Shown here: piece after piece, positions 34,212-42,976 of the stretch
Layout: every line of letters begins with the position of its first letter
Numbering within the stretch: position 1 is the stretch's first letter
Assembly (NCBI GenBank): GCA_017548985.1
Contig: JAFYYW010000023.1
Span: forward strand, 1 to 64,000
Direction of reading: 5' to 3'
Source of the DNA: Bacteroidales bacterium
GTDB lineage: Bacteria > Bacteroidota > Bacteroidia > Bacteroidales > UBA932
Length of the DNA: 64,000 nucleotides
Notes under the pieces: generated by a model
Databases searched by the model: none
What the model was told of the DNA's origin: nothing
The model's input: only the letters and a program-made list of their open reading frames with translations
Program-made: the position numbers and the translations under genes

Positions 34212-35420
34212 ATGAAAAATAAATACAATGCTATATCTCTATTCTCAGGTGCGATGGGATTAGATCTTGGTATAGAAGCGGCTGGCTTTGAGATCAAGGT
34301 CTGTGTTGAGATGGATCATTGGGCGGCAGAGACTATCAGAATAAATACTTCTATTCCTGTTATTGAAAAGGATATTAATGATGTTTCATCAGAAGATATT
34401 CTAAAAGCATCGGGGTTAAAAAGGGACAATATTGATTTGGTGGTTGGCGGACCTCCTTGCCAAGCTTTTTCTACTGCCGGGAAACAGCGTGGGTTTTCTG
34501 ACATTAGAGGTGGTTGTATTATTCAGTTCATCAGAGTAGTTTCAGACCTTAAACCCAAGTATTTCATACTGGAAAATGTACGAGGAATACTATCAGCCAA
34601 GTTAAATGCGGTTCCGGAAGCCTATAAAGAATATGATTCTATAAAAATGGAATCAGGCAGTGTGTTAAAACTTGTTCTAAACGAATTTAATAAGTTAGGC
34701 TACAGTATTAGTTATGCGCTACTGAATGCGGCGAATTATGGAGTTCCGGAGAAGCGCGAAAGAGTTGTTATGATCGGCCATTTAGGCGACCGAGTACCAA
34801 TTCCTGCCCCCACTCATTCTGAATCAGGTGCGTTTGGCACAAAAAAATGGGTATCATTAAGAGATAGCATCGGCGATTTGCAAGGAAAGCCTATGAGATA
34901 TATTCCTCTCCGTTCAAGGATGGAAAAATATATGAAGCTAATAGGAGAGGGAGAGAATTGGACAAAACTTGATCCTGCCGTAGCAAAAGAAGCCATGGGT
35001 AAGGCATATGTATTGTCTGGAGGAAAAACAGGCTTTTTGAGAAGACTAAGTTTCGATGAGCCTGCACCAACATTAGTTACCAGTCCAACTATGCCGGCAA
35101 CTCAACTCTGTCATCCGAAAGAACTTAGGCCTCTTTCGGTTGAGGAATATGCTCGTATTCAACAATTTCCTGATACTTGGATTTTCGAAGGACGAATCGA
35201 ATCTATTTATAAACAAATAGGAAACGCAGTTCCTGTAGGCTTGGGCAAAGCTGTTGGGAACCAAATCATTAGACATATTAATCACTTGACATCTCCTACA
35301 GAGGAAGAGGATAATAGAATCCCTTATTCAAGATACACCAATTCAACTGACAGCGTTTGTGCTAAGTATCAACATCGAAATATTAACCTTAATAAAAAAA
35401 ATTATGAACAACAATCTTAA
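34212..35420 (+). CDS. DNA (cytosine-5) methyltransferase, type II (402 aa)
   Basis: All the main m5C motifs are seen in order: I (SLFSGAMGLDLGIEAAGF), IV with the catalytic Cys (GGPPCQAFS), VI (ENVRGIL), VIII (PEKRERVVMIG), then the target domain, and IX/X (RPLSVEEYARIQQFPD...YKQIGNAVPVGLG). It is the modification subunit that protects DNA from the nuclease encoded next. I chose ATG 34212 (MKNKYNAISLFSG); ATG 34203 is possible. The DNA is clearly more AT-rich than the neighbours, as expected of acquired DNA. Confidence 0.9.
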   Translation: MKNKYNAISLFSGAMGLDLGIEAAGFEIKVCVEMDHWAAETIRINTSIPVIEKDINDVSSEDILKASGLKRDNIDLVVGGPPCQAFSTAGKQRGFSDIRGGCIIQFIRVVSDLKPKYFILENVRGILSAKLNAVPEAYKEYDSIKMESGSVLKLVLNEFNKLGYSISYALLNAANYGVPEKRERVVMIGHLGDRVPIPAPTHSESGAFGTKKWVSLRDSIGDLQGKPMRYIPLRSRMEKYMKLIGEGENWTKLDPAVAKEAMGKAYVLSGGKTGFLRRLSFDEPAPTLVTSPTMPATQLCHPKELRPLSVEEYARIQQFPDTWIFEGRIESIYKQIGNAVPVGLGKAVGNQIIRHINHLTSPTEEEDNRIPYSRYTNSTDSVCAKYQHRNINLNKKNYEQQS

Positions 35421-36162
35421 ACAAGCTGTAGAGGGTTATATCTCAGCCAACATTTCCTTCTTCCATGAAGCGAGAATAGAGAAACTAAAAACTCTTAAAT
35501 TAGAGAATCTCCTGAAGAGGAAGAATCCTTATTTGTACAAAGCCAAAGATCTTAATACGCCTCAAGCCGTAGTTGAGAATCTGGCTTCAGCCTTTATGTC
35601 TTCTGCCGAAGAAACCATGTTCGGGGACTGGTTGGAAGGTTTGGCGATCCATATCTCAAGGATTATGTTTAATGGAAGCAAAAGTAGTGCGGAAGGTATT
35701 GATCTTGAAATGGATAAGAATGATGTCCATTATTTTGTAAGTATAAAATCCGGGCCAAATTGGAGTAATTCTTCTTCCTTGAAAAAACTCTGCGAGAATT
35801 TTGTGAAAGCCAGACGAATCTTCAAAACAAGCGGAAATAAAGCATTATGCGAATGTATAGAAGGATGTTGCTATGGAAAAGATGCCGCTCCGGTAAAAAA
35901 TGACGGACATTATAAGCTATGTGGCAAACTGTTTTGGGAATTTATCTCCGGAGATCCTGACTTATATACTGAAATCATTCAACCTCTTGGTATCAATGCG
36001 ACTTTAATGAACCAAGAATACAAGATAGAGTACGATAAAATGATAACCCGATTCGCCAGAGATTTCGGAACGGAATATTCGGATGAAGATGGAAATCTCC
36101 TATGGAATAAAATACTTGAGCTTAATTCCGGTTATCCTAAAGATTTTAGTCTTTTCCTATAA
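35404..36162 (+). CDS. PmeII-like type II restriction endonuclease (252 aa)
   Basis: The start at 35404 overlaps the end of the methyltransferase gene by 17 nt. The N-terminus (YISANISFFHEARIEKLKTLK, then LLKRKNPYLYKAKDL) and the core SSAEGIDLEMDKNDVHYFVSIKSGPNWSNSSS match the PmeII family as I remember it. The ID...SIK residues form the PD-(D/E)xK-like active site. The GCCYG motif follows. AT-rich like its partner. The recognition site cannot be read from sequence. Confidence 0.8.
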   Translation: MNNNLKQAVEGYISANISFFHEARIEKLKTLKLENLLKRKNPYLYKAKDLNTPQAVVENLASAFMSSAEETMFGDWLEGLAIHISRIMFNGSKSSAEGIDLEMDKNDVHYFVSIKSGPNWSNSSSLKKLCENFVKARRIFKTSGNKALCECIEGCCYGKDAAPVKNDGHYKLCGKLFWEFISGDPDLYTEIIQPLGINATLMNQEYKIEYDKMITRFARDFGTEYSDEDGNLLWNKILELNSGYPKDFSLFL

Positions 36163-36175
36163 TTACCTATAATTA
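36156..36175 (+). repeat. 10-bp tandem duplication at the R-M / pnuC junction
   Basis: CCTATAATTA occurs twice in a row, the first across the stop codon of the endonuclease gene and the second just before the pnuC start codon. It may be a junction scar of the insertion. No third copy is seen at the left end (34187-34211). Confidence 0.4.
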
Positions 36176-36834
36176 TGGGATTATTTAACATAAACAATAT
36201 CGCTTTCACGATGGGTGGGGCGGGGGTCAGCTGGCTGGAACTGGTCGGCGTGATCACCGGTCTGACCTGCGTGGTGCTGGCCGGACGGAACAGCAAGTAC
36301 AATTTCTGGGTCGGCTATCTGTATAACATCCTGCTATTCATCTTGTTCTGGCAGAGGCATCTGTATTCGGCGATGCTGCTCCAACCGATCGCGTTCGGAA
36401 TAAACGCTTTCGGCCACTGGAGATGGACCCACCCGAAAGAAGACGAGAAGAGCGCGAAAGATGAAACCGCTTTGAAGGTCAGCAGGCTTGACATGAGAGG
36501 TTGGTGTGTGGCGCTGACTATCGTGGTAGTCGCCGGAGCGATCTGGGGATATGTCTTGAGTCAGCTCGGAACCAATTGGTGGACAAAGACTTTCAGTCCG
36601 GATCCAACTCCTTGGCTGGATTCGTTCGTGCTGATGTTGACTCTGTTGGCACAGTTCCTCTCGGCCCAAAAGAAATGGGACTGCTGGATAGTCTGGCTGG
36701 TCGTGAACGCCGCCAACATTACCCTTTACCTTAGCGCCGGCCTGGTATTCATGCCGATAGTGAGCGCCCTGTACCTCATAAACGGCCTCTGGTCGCTTTG
36801 GACTTGGTATAGGCTTTATAGAGAAGGAAAATAA
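36175..36834 (+). CDS. pnuC: Nicotinamide riboside transporter PnuC (219 aa)
   Basis: Seven membrane helices of the SWEET-like type. The PnuC motif W-x-x-W-x-x-x-N is present in WIVWLVVNAANITLYL near the C-terminus, and the LVGVITGLTCVVLAGR and LQPIAFGINAFGHWRW blocks are typical. It imports nicotinamide riboside (or, in some lineages, thiamin, as PnuT). No thiamin riboswitch or tnr partner is visible, so the vitamin is open. It stands between sufB and sufC. Confidence 0.85.
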   Translation: MGLFNINNIAFTMGGAGVSWLELVGVITGLTCVVLAGRNSKYNFWVGYLYNILLFILFWQRHLYSAMLLQPIAFGINAFGHWRWTHPKEDEKSAKDETALKVSRLDMRGWCVALTIVVVAGAIWGYVLSQLGTNWWTKTFSPDPTPWLDSFVLMLTLLAQFLSAQKKWDCWIVWLVVNAANITLYLSAGLVFMPIVSALYLINGLWSLWTWYRLYREGK

Positions 36835-36860
36835 AAATTGACAATAAAATAAACGCCATA

Positions 36861-37601
36861 ATGACATTATTGAAAATACAGGGACTGCATGCCGGCATCG
36901 GAGACAAGGAGATTCTCAAAGGAATCGACCTTGAGATCAACCGTGGAGAGATCCATGCGGTGATGGGACCGAACGGAGCCGGAAAAAGTACCCTTTCCGC
37001 CGTGTTGACTGGAAAACCGGACTATGAGGTTACGGCTGGAACTATCGAGTTCATGGGACGGAACCTGTTGGAAATGAAGCCAGAAGAACGGGCTTGGGCA
37101 GGAATGTTCCTATCTTTCCAGTATCCGATAGAGATTCCGGGAGTGTCGATAACCAACTTCATGAAGACAGCCATCAATTCAAGGCGCAAAGCGGAAGGAT
37201 TGGATCCGATCAAAGGTGGGGATTTCCTCAAGCTGATGAAGGAGAAGATGGCTCTGGTGCAGATGAAACCGGAGTTTGCCAAGAGGGAAGTCAATGTGGG
37301 TTTCTCGGGAGGCGAGAAGAAAAGGAACGAGATATTCCAGATGGCTATGCTGGATCCTGTGCTGGCCATCCTTGACGAGACAGACAGCGGACTTGATGTG
37401 GACGCTTTGAAGATTGTGGCTGACGGAGTCAACGCCCTGCACACACCCGACAAGTCGGCGATTGTTATCACTCATTACCAGAAGCTTCTGGAATATGTCC
37501 AGCCGGATAAGGTTCATGTCCTTAAGGACGGGCGGATCGTTGCTAATGGTGGAAGGGAACTGATCGATAAGATTGAAAGCGATGGATTCGAGCAATTCTG
37601 A
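36861..37601 (+). CDS. sufC: Fe-S assembly ATPase SufC (246 aa)
   Basis: ABC-type ATPase of the SufBCD complex. Walker A GPNGAGKST, the signature LSGGE-like FSGGEKKRNE and Walker B LAILDETDSGLDVDALK are complete, including the DSGLD that marks SufC. It ends at 37601, with the sufD start upstream of that point (20 nt overlap), so the two are coupled. Confidence 0.95.
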   Translation: MTLLKIQGLHAGIGDKEILKGIDLEINRGEIHAVMGPNGAGKSTLSAVLTGKPDYEVTAGTIEFMGRNLLEMKPEERAWAGMFLSFQYPIEIPGVSITNFMKTAINSRRKAEGLDPIKGGDFLKLMKEKMALVQMKPEFAKREVNVGFSGGEKKRNEIFQMAMLDPVLAILDETDSGLDVDALKIVADGVNALHTPDKSAIVITHYQKLLEYVQPDKVHVLKDGRIVANGGRELIDKIESDGFEQF

Positions 37602-38298
37602 CACACTTGCCGGACGGCCGTCCGAACCCGGCCGCGTCCATTCTCGCTTCGCTGCGGCTGAGTACGGCCTAAGTTCGGCGGCCGCTCCGGCGGTAATCGT
37701 CATAGATTCTTCAAGGCCGGAAAACTTCGTTGTCGGGGCTGGGGAGAGACTGGATGTGACGTTTGTCGTTCTGCCGGGAATTTCGGCGGAAATACCTGTC
37801 ACCGTGGATATTACCGGACCGGATGCCACTGTGGACCTGAAAGGAATATACCTGAGTTCGGGAAAGGATCAGGTGTCCTTCAACATCGCCATGAACCACC
37901 ACGCCGGCGGAAGCGTATCCCGCCAGCTGTTCAACGGATTGGCGTCAGGCGAGGCTAAATGTTCGTTCTTCGGAAAGATCATAGTGGCGCAAGACGCGCA
38001 GAAGACCGAAGCCTACCAGGAAAACCACAATATAGTCTTGTCAGACGAGGCGCTTGTCAACACAAAACCCCAGCTGGAGATTTACGCTGATGACGTGAAG
38101 TGTTCCCATGGCGCCACGGTCGGAAAACTCAACGAAGAAGAGCAGTTTTACATGCGCTCAAGAGGCATCCCGGAAGAAGAAGCCAAGGTGCTGCAGATGA
38201 TTTCATTCGTGGCTCCGGTCCTTTCCGGCATTGATGATGAGATCCTGGCCACAAGAATAGAAAACGCTATCCGCTCGCTTGTCAACCATGCGGGCTAG
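37582..38298 (+). CDS. sufD: Short SufD (238 aa)
   Basis: Only the C-terminal scaffold part of SufD is present: CSHGATVGKLNEEEQFYMRSRGIPEEEAKVLQM is the diagnostic end, and a shortened beta-helix (DITGPDATVDLKGIYLS...HHAGGSVSRQLF) precedes it. The N-terminal about 180-200 residues of typical SufD are missing. Residues 10-37 are encoded by a palindromic repeat. I chose ATG 37582 rather than the TTG at 37573. It may be a functional reduced form or partly degraded. Confidence 0.8.
   Translation: MDSSNSDTLAGRPSEPGRVHSRFAAAEYGLSSAAAPAVIVIDSSRPENFVVGAGERLDVTFVVLPGISAEIPVTVDITGPDATVDLKGIYLSSGKDQVSFNIAMNHHAGGSVSRQLFNGLASGEAKCSFFGKIIVAQDAQKTEAYQENHNIVLSDEALVNTKPQLEIYADDVKCSHGATVGKLNEEEQFYMRSRGIPEEEAKVLQMISFVAPVLSGIDDEILATRIENAIRSLVNHAG
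37609..37691. repeat. Palindromic element, family B, in frame inside sufD
   Basis: Arms 37609-37627 and 37673-37691 are imperfect inverted repeats of 19 bp (GCCGGACGGCCGTCCGAAC and its near complement). The core 37627-37660 matches the aroC copy at 30 of 34 positions. It encodes an Arg/Ala/Ser-rich stretch at the SufD N-terminus. Confidence 0.75.
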
Positions 38299-38322
38299 GA
38301 GACAGATTGATAATCAACAACG

Positions 38323-39258
38323 ATGATTCTCCGGACAAATGTAAAGTTGAACTTCGGGCTGAACGTCCTGCGAAAAAGGGACGATGGCTACCATGACATC
38401 GAGACCCTGTTTGTCCCTTGCCATGAGTTCGGAGACACCCTGGAGGTCATAACCGGCGACGACTACAGCCACACCTCCGCCAGCCTGTTCGCCCGTTACA
38501 GCTATTTGAGGCAAGGCTGCCCCATGCCGACCATTTACCCGGACAGGGCGCGAAGCGCAGGGAGGCAGGGGCAGGTCTTGCCTCAACAGCAACAAGACGG
38601 CACAATAGTACAGGGAATCAGCGAGGATGGGAAGTTGATGATCACGATAGCGAGAGAGGAAGGTGTGGACTGGGATCCGCTTAAAGACCTCTGCTCGAAG
38701 GCTTACTTCCTGCTGGCCAAAGACTTCCAACTTCCCCCAGTCAAGATATTCCTGGAAAAAACATCCCCTGTCGGAGCTGGACTCGGAGGAGGGTCGGCCG
38801 ATGCCGCATTCACCCTCAAAGCCCTCAACGAACTCTGCGGGTTGAACCTGCCCGACGAGAAACTCGCGGATTACGCCTCCCGCCTCGGAAGCGACTGCGC
38901 TGTCTTTGTCTGGAACAGGCCGATGATCGGTACCGGGCGAGGGGAAATCTTGGAGCCGTTTGACTTGGATTTGGATGGTTATGAGGTCAAGGTTCTCGTC
39001 CCGGAAGGTGTCTCGGTCTCCACGGCTGAAGCCTACAGCGGTATTGTTCCAAAAGCAGGCGGGAGTATTGGATTGAAAGAGATTTTCCAGCGTCCGGTCG
39101 AGGAATGGAAAGACCTTCTGGTCAATGATTTCGAGGAAACGGTATTCAAGGCACATCCGGAACTGGCAGCCATCAAACAATCACTTTACGACAGCGGAGC
39201 GGTCTATGCGGCGATGTCAGGATCAGGCTCGGCATTGTTTGGAATCTATAAGAAATGA
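38323..39258 (+). CDS. ispE: CDP-ME kinase of the MEP isoprenoid pathway (311 aa)
   Basis: GHMP-type kinase. The substrate-binding start NVKLNFGLNVLRKRDDGYHDIETLF, the ATP loop PVGAGLGGGSADAA and the C-terminal SGSGSALFG are standard. Residues of about 62-88 (RQGCPMPTIYPDRARSAG...) do not belong to the family; they come from a palindromic repeat inserted in frame. It follows sufD by 24 nt and overlaps the next gene by 4 nt (ATGA). Confidence 0.92.
   Translation: MILRTNVKLNFGLNVLRKRDDGYHDIETLFVPCHEFGDTLEVITGDDYSHTSASLFARYSYLRQGCPMPTIYPDRARSAGRQGQVLPQQQQDGTIVQGISEDGKLMITIAREEGVDWDPLKDLCSKAYFLLAKDFQLPPVKIFLEKTSPVGAGLGGGSADAAFTLKALNELCGLNLPDEKLADYASRLGSDCAVFVWNRPMIGTGRGEILEPFDLDLDGYEVKVLVPEGVSVSTAEAYSGIVPKAGGSIGLKEIFQRPVEEWKDLLVNDFEETVFKAHPELAAIKQSLYDSGAVYAAMSGSGSALFGIYKK
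38506..38586. repeat. Palindromic element, family A, in frame inside ispE
   Basis: Arms 38506-38523 (TTGAGGCAAGGCTGCCCC) and 38568-38586 are inverted repeats with one small mismatch. The core 38526-38566 is the reverse complement of the aroB core at 39 of 41 positions, so it sits in the opposite orientation relative to reading and still has no stop. Confidence 0.8.
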
Positions 39259-41378
39259 AAGATAGGGTTCTACAAATTCTCGGAATAATCTTGCTGGCTT
39301 GGTTATTCCTCTATCTCTTCGGAAGTCAGAAGCCATTGAGATTCAAGAACATTTACGTTTCAGGACAGTCTGAGACCAACGACCTTGTGAGTCTGCTGCG
39401 CGATGAGGGGGCCAGGATTTATGAATATGGCTCCGTGGAGGACGCTCTGGACAAGGCCAAGCCAGGCTCCGCGGTCTTGCTGCTGAGTAATGAATATCCC
39501 GAGAAAACTCAGGAAATCAGCCCGGAAAACCTTGAGACCATCAAGTCGAAAAACCTGAAGGTATTCGCTGAATTCGCTACAGTTCCTGGCCCTTCGGCCC
39601 CTTCGACAAGTTCAGGGTCCGAAGAACCCGAATTGGAAGAGATCGGAGTCGAGAGGGTCGTGGTAACGAAACCGATCGGTGGCAATCTTAAACCCATGGA
39701 TCTTCTGACCATCAACCGGGCGGTCTATTATAAAACGGAAGCGACTGATCCTTTGATGGTTATCGCTCGAGTAGCAGGATTCGACACAGCGGTGTTCGGC
39801 CTGGAGGACACGCCAAGCAGCCCGCTTGTTTTCAAGCCAGAGGATCATCTCTGGATAAGCACCTCGAAGCTAAGCGACTTCGCCAAACTGAGATTCATGC
39901 CGGAAAAGAATTGGAAACTCTTCTGGGAAGCCGTGTTATCGGATCTTATCGGCAAGAAGGTATCCTTCAAGGAATGGCCGTCGACGGTAGCCCCGGCATA
40001 TTCAGAAACCGACAAACTTCCGAAGACCGCGAGAAAGGAGGCCATCGCGAAAGGCATCGAATGGTTCTTTAACGGCCATTTCCTTATCCATCAGGACTGG
40101 AAAGAATCCTGGCTCATGCGCTACATGGGTGACGGGACGATGCCCGTAGGGCCGGAACTCCCGGCAGACTCGCCAGACGGAGACGGCACCTTGGGAGTCC
40201 TCGAAGGACATTGCTCGGCTATCTACAAAGATGGTCGCCAGGCCTACCGGTACTGGATTAGGGACGATATTCAAGGAGAGTCCGCAATGGCTTTTGCTAT
40301 GGCAGGGGAACTTCTTGATAATAAAGAATATAAGGCAATAGCGGAACGGCTGTCGGACTACTCGTTCAAAGAGTTCCGGGATGGTCCGAGGGACGATCCG
40401 GAGAGCCCGACCTACGGACTGCTGGGTTGGGCCTACACCCATAAATGGGTATATTACGGAGATGACAACGCAAGATCCCTCTTGGGAACAATCCTGGCAG
40501 CGAAAGTCTTGGGGGCAAACAAATGGGACCAAAAGATAGCGGAAGCCATAGACGCCAACTTCAACACCACAGGGAAAAACGGATTCCGGGGCGGAAGGCT
40601 CCATGAGCAAGACATCCAGAAGAACGGCCTGGAGTATTACCAAAACAGGGATCTCATCAATCCCCATCCGCACTATGAGAGCTGGATTTGGGCCTGTTAC
40701 CTTTGGCAATATGCCAACACCGGGGACCGGAAATACCTGGATCTCACCGAAAAAGCCATCTCTTTGACAATGGCAGCCTATCCGGATGGTTGGAGCTGGA
40801 CGAATGGCATACAGCAAGAGAGGGCCCGTATGGTTCTCCCTCTGGCCTGGCTATATAGAGTGAGTCCAACCGAGGAACATAAAGCGTGGATAGACACGAT
40901 TGTCGCTGACATCGCCAAGAACCAAGTTGATTGCGGGGCGATCAGGGAAGAGCTGGGAGACCCTTCCAAGGGAAATTACGGTGCGGAAAAAAGGAATTCC
41001 GACTATGGGAACGGAGAGGCTCCACTGATATTCAGGAATGGGGATCCGGTGGCGGACATGCTCTATACCAGCAACTTCGCCGTATTCGCCCTAAATGAGG
41101 CAGCCTGCGCCACCGGCGATCCTGAAATCCGGAAGATGGCGGATTCCCTTGGCGAATTCCTGGTAAGAATCCAAGCGAGGAGTGAGGAACACAAGAGTGT
41201 CGACGGAGCCTGGTTCAGGGCATTCAATTATCGCGACTGGGATTATTGGGCATCCAACGCCGACGCCGGATGGGGAGCCCAAAGCACCCTGACCGGATGG
41301 ATCCAAAGCTGGATCATAACCACCCTTGCCCTGATGGAAGAGGGTACATCTTATTGGGATATCACAATCGGCAAATAA
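39255..41378 (+). CDS. Membrane-anchored protein, GATase-like plus six-hairpin glycosidase-like domain (707 aa)
   Basis: One N-terminal membrane helix (residues 9-24). Residues of about 30-230 look like a Rossmann/glutamine-amidotransferase-like domain (IYVSGQSETNDLVSLLRDEG...AVLLLSNEYPE). Residues of about 270-700 are helical with Trp-rich repeats (YGLLGWAYTHKW, ESWIWACYLWQY, WSWTNGIQQERA) like an alpha/alpha barrel glycosidase or lyase. A TTCGACA-type repeat (39599-39617) encodes APSTSSG in the first domain. Its substrate and function are unknown. The start overlaps ispE by 4 nt. Confidence 0.6.
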   Translation: MKDRVLQILGIILLAWLFLYLFGSQKPLRFKNIYVSGQSETNDLVSLLRDEGARIYEYGSVEDALDKAKPGSAVLLLSNEYPEKTQEISPENLETIKSKNLKVFAEFATVPGPSAPSTSSGSEEPELEEIGVERVVVTKPIGGNLKPMDLLTINRAVYYKTEATDPLMVIARVAGFDTAVFGLEDTPSSPLVFKPEDHLWISTSKLSDFAKLRFMPEKNWKLFWEAVLSDLIGKKVSFKEWPSTVAPAYSETDKLPKTARKEAIAKGIEWFFNGHFLIHQDWKESWLMRYMGDGTMPVGPELPADSPDGDGTLGVLEGHCSAIYKDGRQAYRYWIRDDIQGESAMAFAMAGELLDNKEYKAIAERLSDYSFKEFRDGPRDDPESPTYGLLGWAYTHKWVYYGDDNARSLLGTILAAKVLGANKWDQKIAEAIDANFNTTGKNGFRGGRLHEQDIQKNGLEYYQNRDLINPHPHYESWIWACYLWQYANTGDRKYLDLTEKAISLTMAAYPDGWSWTNGIQQERARMVLPLAWLYRVSPTEEHKAWIDTIVADIAKNQVDCGAIREELGDPSKGNYGAEKRNSDYGNGEAPLIFRNGDPVADMLYTSNFAVFALNEAACATGDPEIRKMADSLGEFLVRIQARSEEHKSVDGAWFRAFNYRDWDYWASNADAGWGAQSTLTGWIQSWIITTLALMEEGTSYWDITIGK
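39599..39617 (+). repeat. Half copy of the TTCGACA repeat (family C)
   Basis: CCCTTCGACAAGTTCAGGG resembles the right half of the queH element. It is in frame and encodes Ser/Thr-rich residues between the strands of the GATase-like domain. Confidence 0.5.
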
Positions 41379-42932
41379 TCAGAAGCCCCTTCCGTGCTTC
41401 ATCCAGAGATCTTCCTCCAGCTTTTTCCAAAGGGCTGCCGCCGCATCGTAGATCTTTGCGGTGTAGGCGTTCAAAGCTGATGTTGAAGGGTTCTTTTCCA
41501 CTTCCGGAAGTCCTTCGAAACCAAGCTCTTCAATGGTCTGAATATCCTTATAGACCCTTTCTTTGTTGGTCTGCCAGGTCACGGTGGCGAGACGGTTCGG
41601 GCGACGGAAAGTCCAAAGCGCTCCATCCGGAACATAGCGTCTCATGCCGCAGGTGTCGAAAGCGGCGGGAAGCTCAGTCGTCCCGCAGAATATCGGGAAC
41701 CTGGGACTCTCGCCAGGATTGTCAAGAGCATACCAGCAAACACCTCCGACCTCATCAGGCAACCAATCGCGGGCCTGTATGACAGTCGAATGGGAACACC
41801 AGGCGACAGCGATCGTACGGGTGAACTCAACAGCTCCGGGAGCCACGCCGTTGATCATGTTGCGGGTGTCGGTCGTCAACCATGGATTCGCCACAGGACT
41901 GACCTGCCTGGTGGCAGGCTGGCCATCCTTCCCGGGAACCTCGACAAGGAGATTCTTGGTCATGTCGAACTCGAGCCCCTCGTATGTCCCGCGGAGAATC
42001 TCCATGACCTTCCGCACATCGACTTTGGCGTCAGGCTTTACCGAGAAAGGAAGCTCAGGAGCATCGTAGGAAAGCTTGAGGGAAGGAGCTAACGTGTTCA
42101 GTATCACATATTCCCTCTCCCTGAAATTCTTGCCGTCGCCATAAGAGCTGTGGTAGGCTTTCCAGAAGACGAAATCACCCTGCCCGTCCCAGAGTCCATA
42201 TTCAAGCGCCACGGACTCGACATTGTCGGAGGCCATGAAATACTCCTTGTCGTCCCTGTTAATCTTGCCTATCCTGGGAATATTGGCGGAGACGGCAACC
42301 TCGTCGTCAGGAACCCTCTGTGCCGCCCAAACGGCGCCGACCTTACCACGGCCGCAGCCGAGGATCTCGAAAAACCAGGCCTCTTTCTTGTCTATAACCG
42401 TCAGGCACTCCCCGCCGTCGGCATAGCCGTACTTCTCCGCGAGGGAACCCATCATGCGGATGGCATCCCGGGCATTGTCGCAGCGCTGAAGGGCGACCCT
42501 GGCAAGCTCTTCGATAAGGAACATCGAACTACCGTTGCGAAGGGTATCAGGACCCGAGAAAGTGGTCTCTCCCATGGCGACCTGCTTCTCGTTCATGCAA
42601 GGATACGCGGTGTTGAGATAAGCGTATGTATGGCGGGCCTGGGGAATCTGCCCGGCATATCGCACACCTGTCGTGTCACCTTTGAAGGCTGTCCGGCGGG
42701 TGTTTTTGTAAATATCCATCATCTGCTTCCGGCCATAGTCCGCGGCCGGCTCGACGGTGATCCAAGTGCGTGAGACGCCATCACAAGTGTGTGAGGTTAT
42801 AACCGAGCCGTCAGCGGAAGCGAGGCGTCCGACCACCAGGCTGGTGCACTCGTCCCTTGAATATTCATCATCCTGGGCCCAGACGGCAAAGGCGCAGCAC
42901 ATCGCCGCCATCAAAGCTATTATTTTCTTCAT
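41379..42932 (-). CDS. C69 family dipeptidase (517 aa)
   Basis: Ntn-hydrolase of the PepD/U34 type. The signal peptide (MKKIIALMAAMCCAFAVWAQ) and a short propeptide precede the nucleophile Cys29 in ECTSLVVGRLAS. Downstream the KYGYADGGECLTVIDKKEAWFFEI block and VSANIPRIG are typical. Members cleave dipeptides after self-processing. Exported in Bacteroidota. It converges with the 39-kb gene with no space. Confidence 0.85.
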   Translation of the reverse strand: MKKIIALMAAMCCAFAVWAQDDEYSRDECTSLVVGRLASADGSVITSHTCDGVSRTWITVEPAADYGRKQMMDIYKNTRRTAFKGDTTGVRYAGQIPQARHTYAYLNTAYPCMNEKQVAMGETTFSGPDTLRNGSSMFLIEELARVALQRCDNARDAIRMMGSLAEKYGYADGGECLTVIDKKEAWFFEILGCGRGKVGAVWAAQRVPDDEVAVSANIPRIGKINRDDKEYFMASDNVESVALEYGLWDGQGDFVFWKAYHSSYGDGKNFREREYVILNTLAPSLKLSYDAPELPFSVKPDAKVDVRKVMEILRGTYEGLEFDMTKNLLVEVPGKDGQPATRQVSPVANPWLTTDTRNMINGVAPGAVEFTRTIAVAWCSHSTVIQARDWLPDEVGGVCWYALDNPGESPRFPIFCGTTELPAAFDTCGMRRYVPDGALWTFRRPNRLATVTWQTNKERVYKDIQTIEELGFEGLPEVEKNPSTSALNAYTAKIYDAAAALWKKLEEDLWMKHGRGF

Positions 42933-42976
42933 GTCCGTTTTATTGGTTTGCAGGACACAAAGATAACTAAAGGAAA

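Noticed and set aside
37573..37691. Frameshifted full-length sufD
   Set aside because: The sufC reading frame covers the DNA upstream of the sufD start, so there is no room for the missing N-terminal half here.
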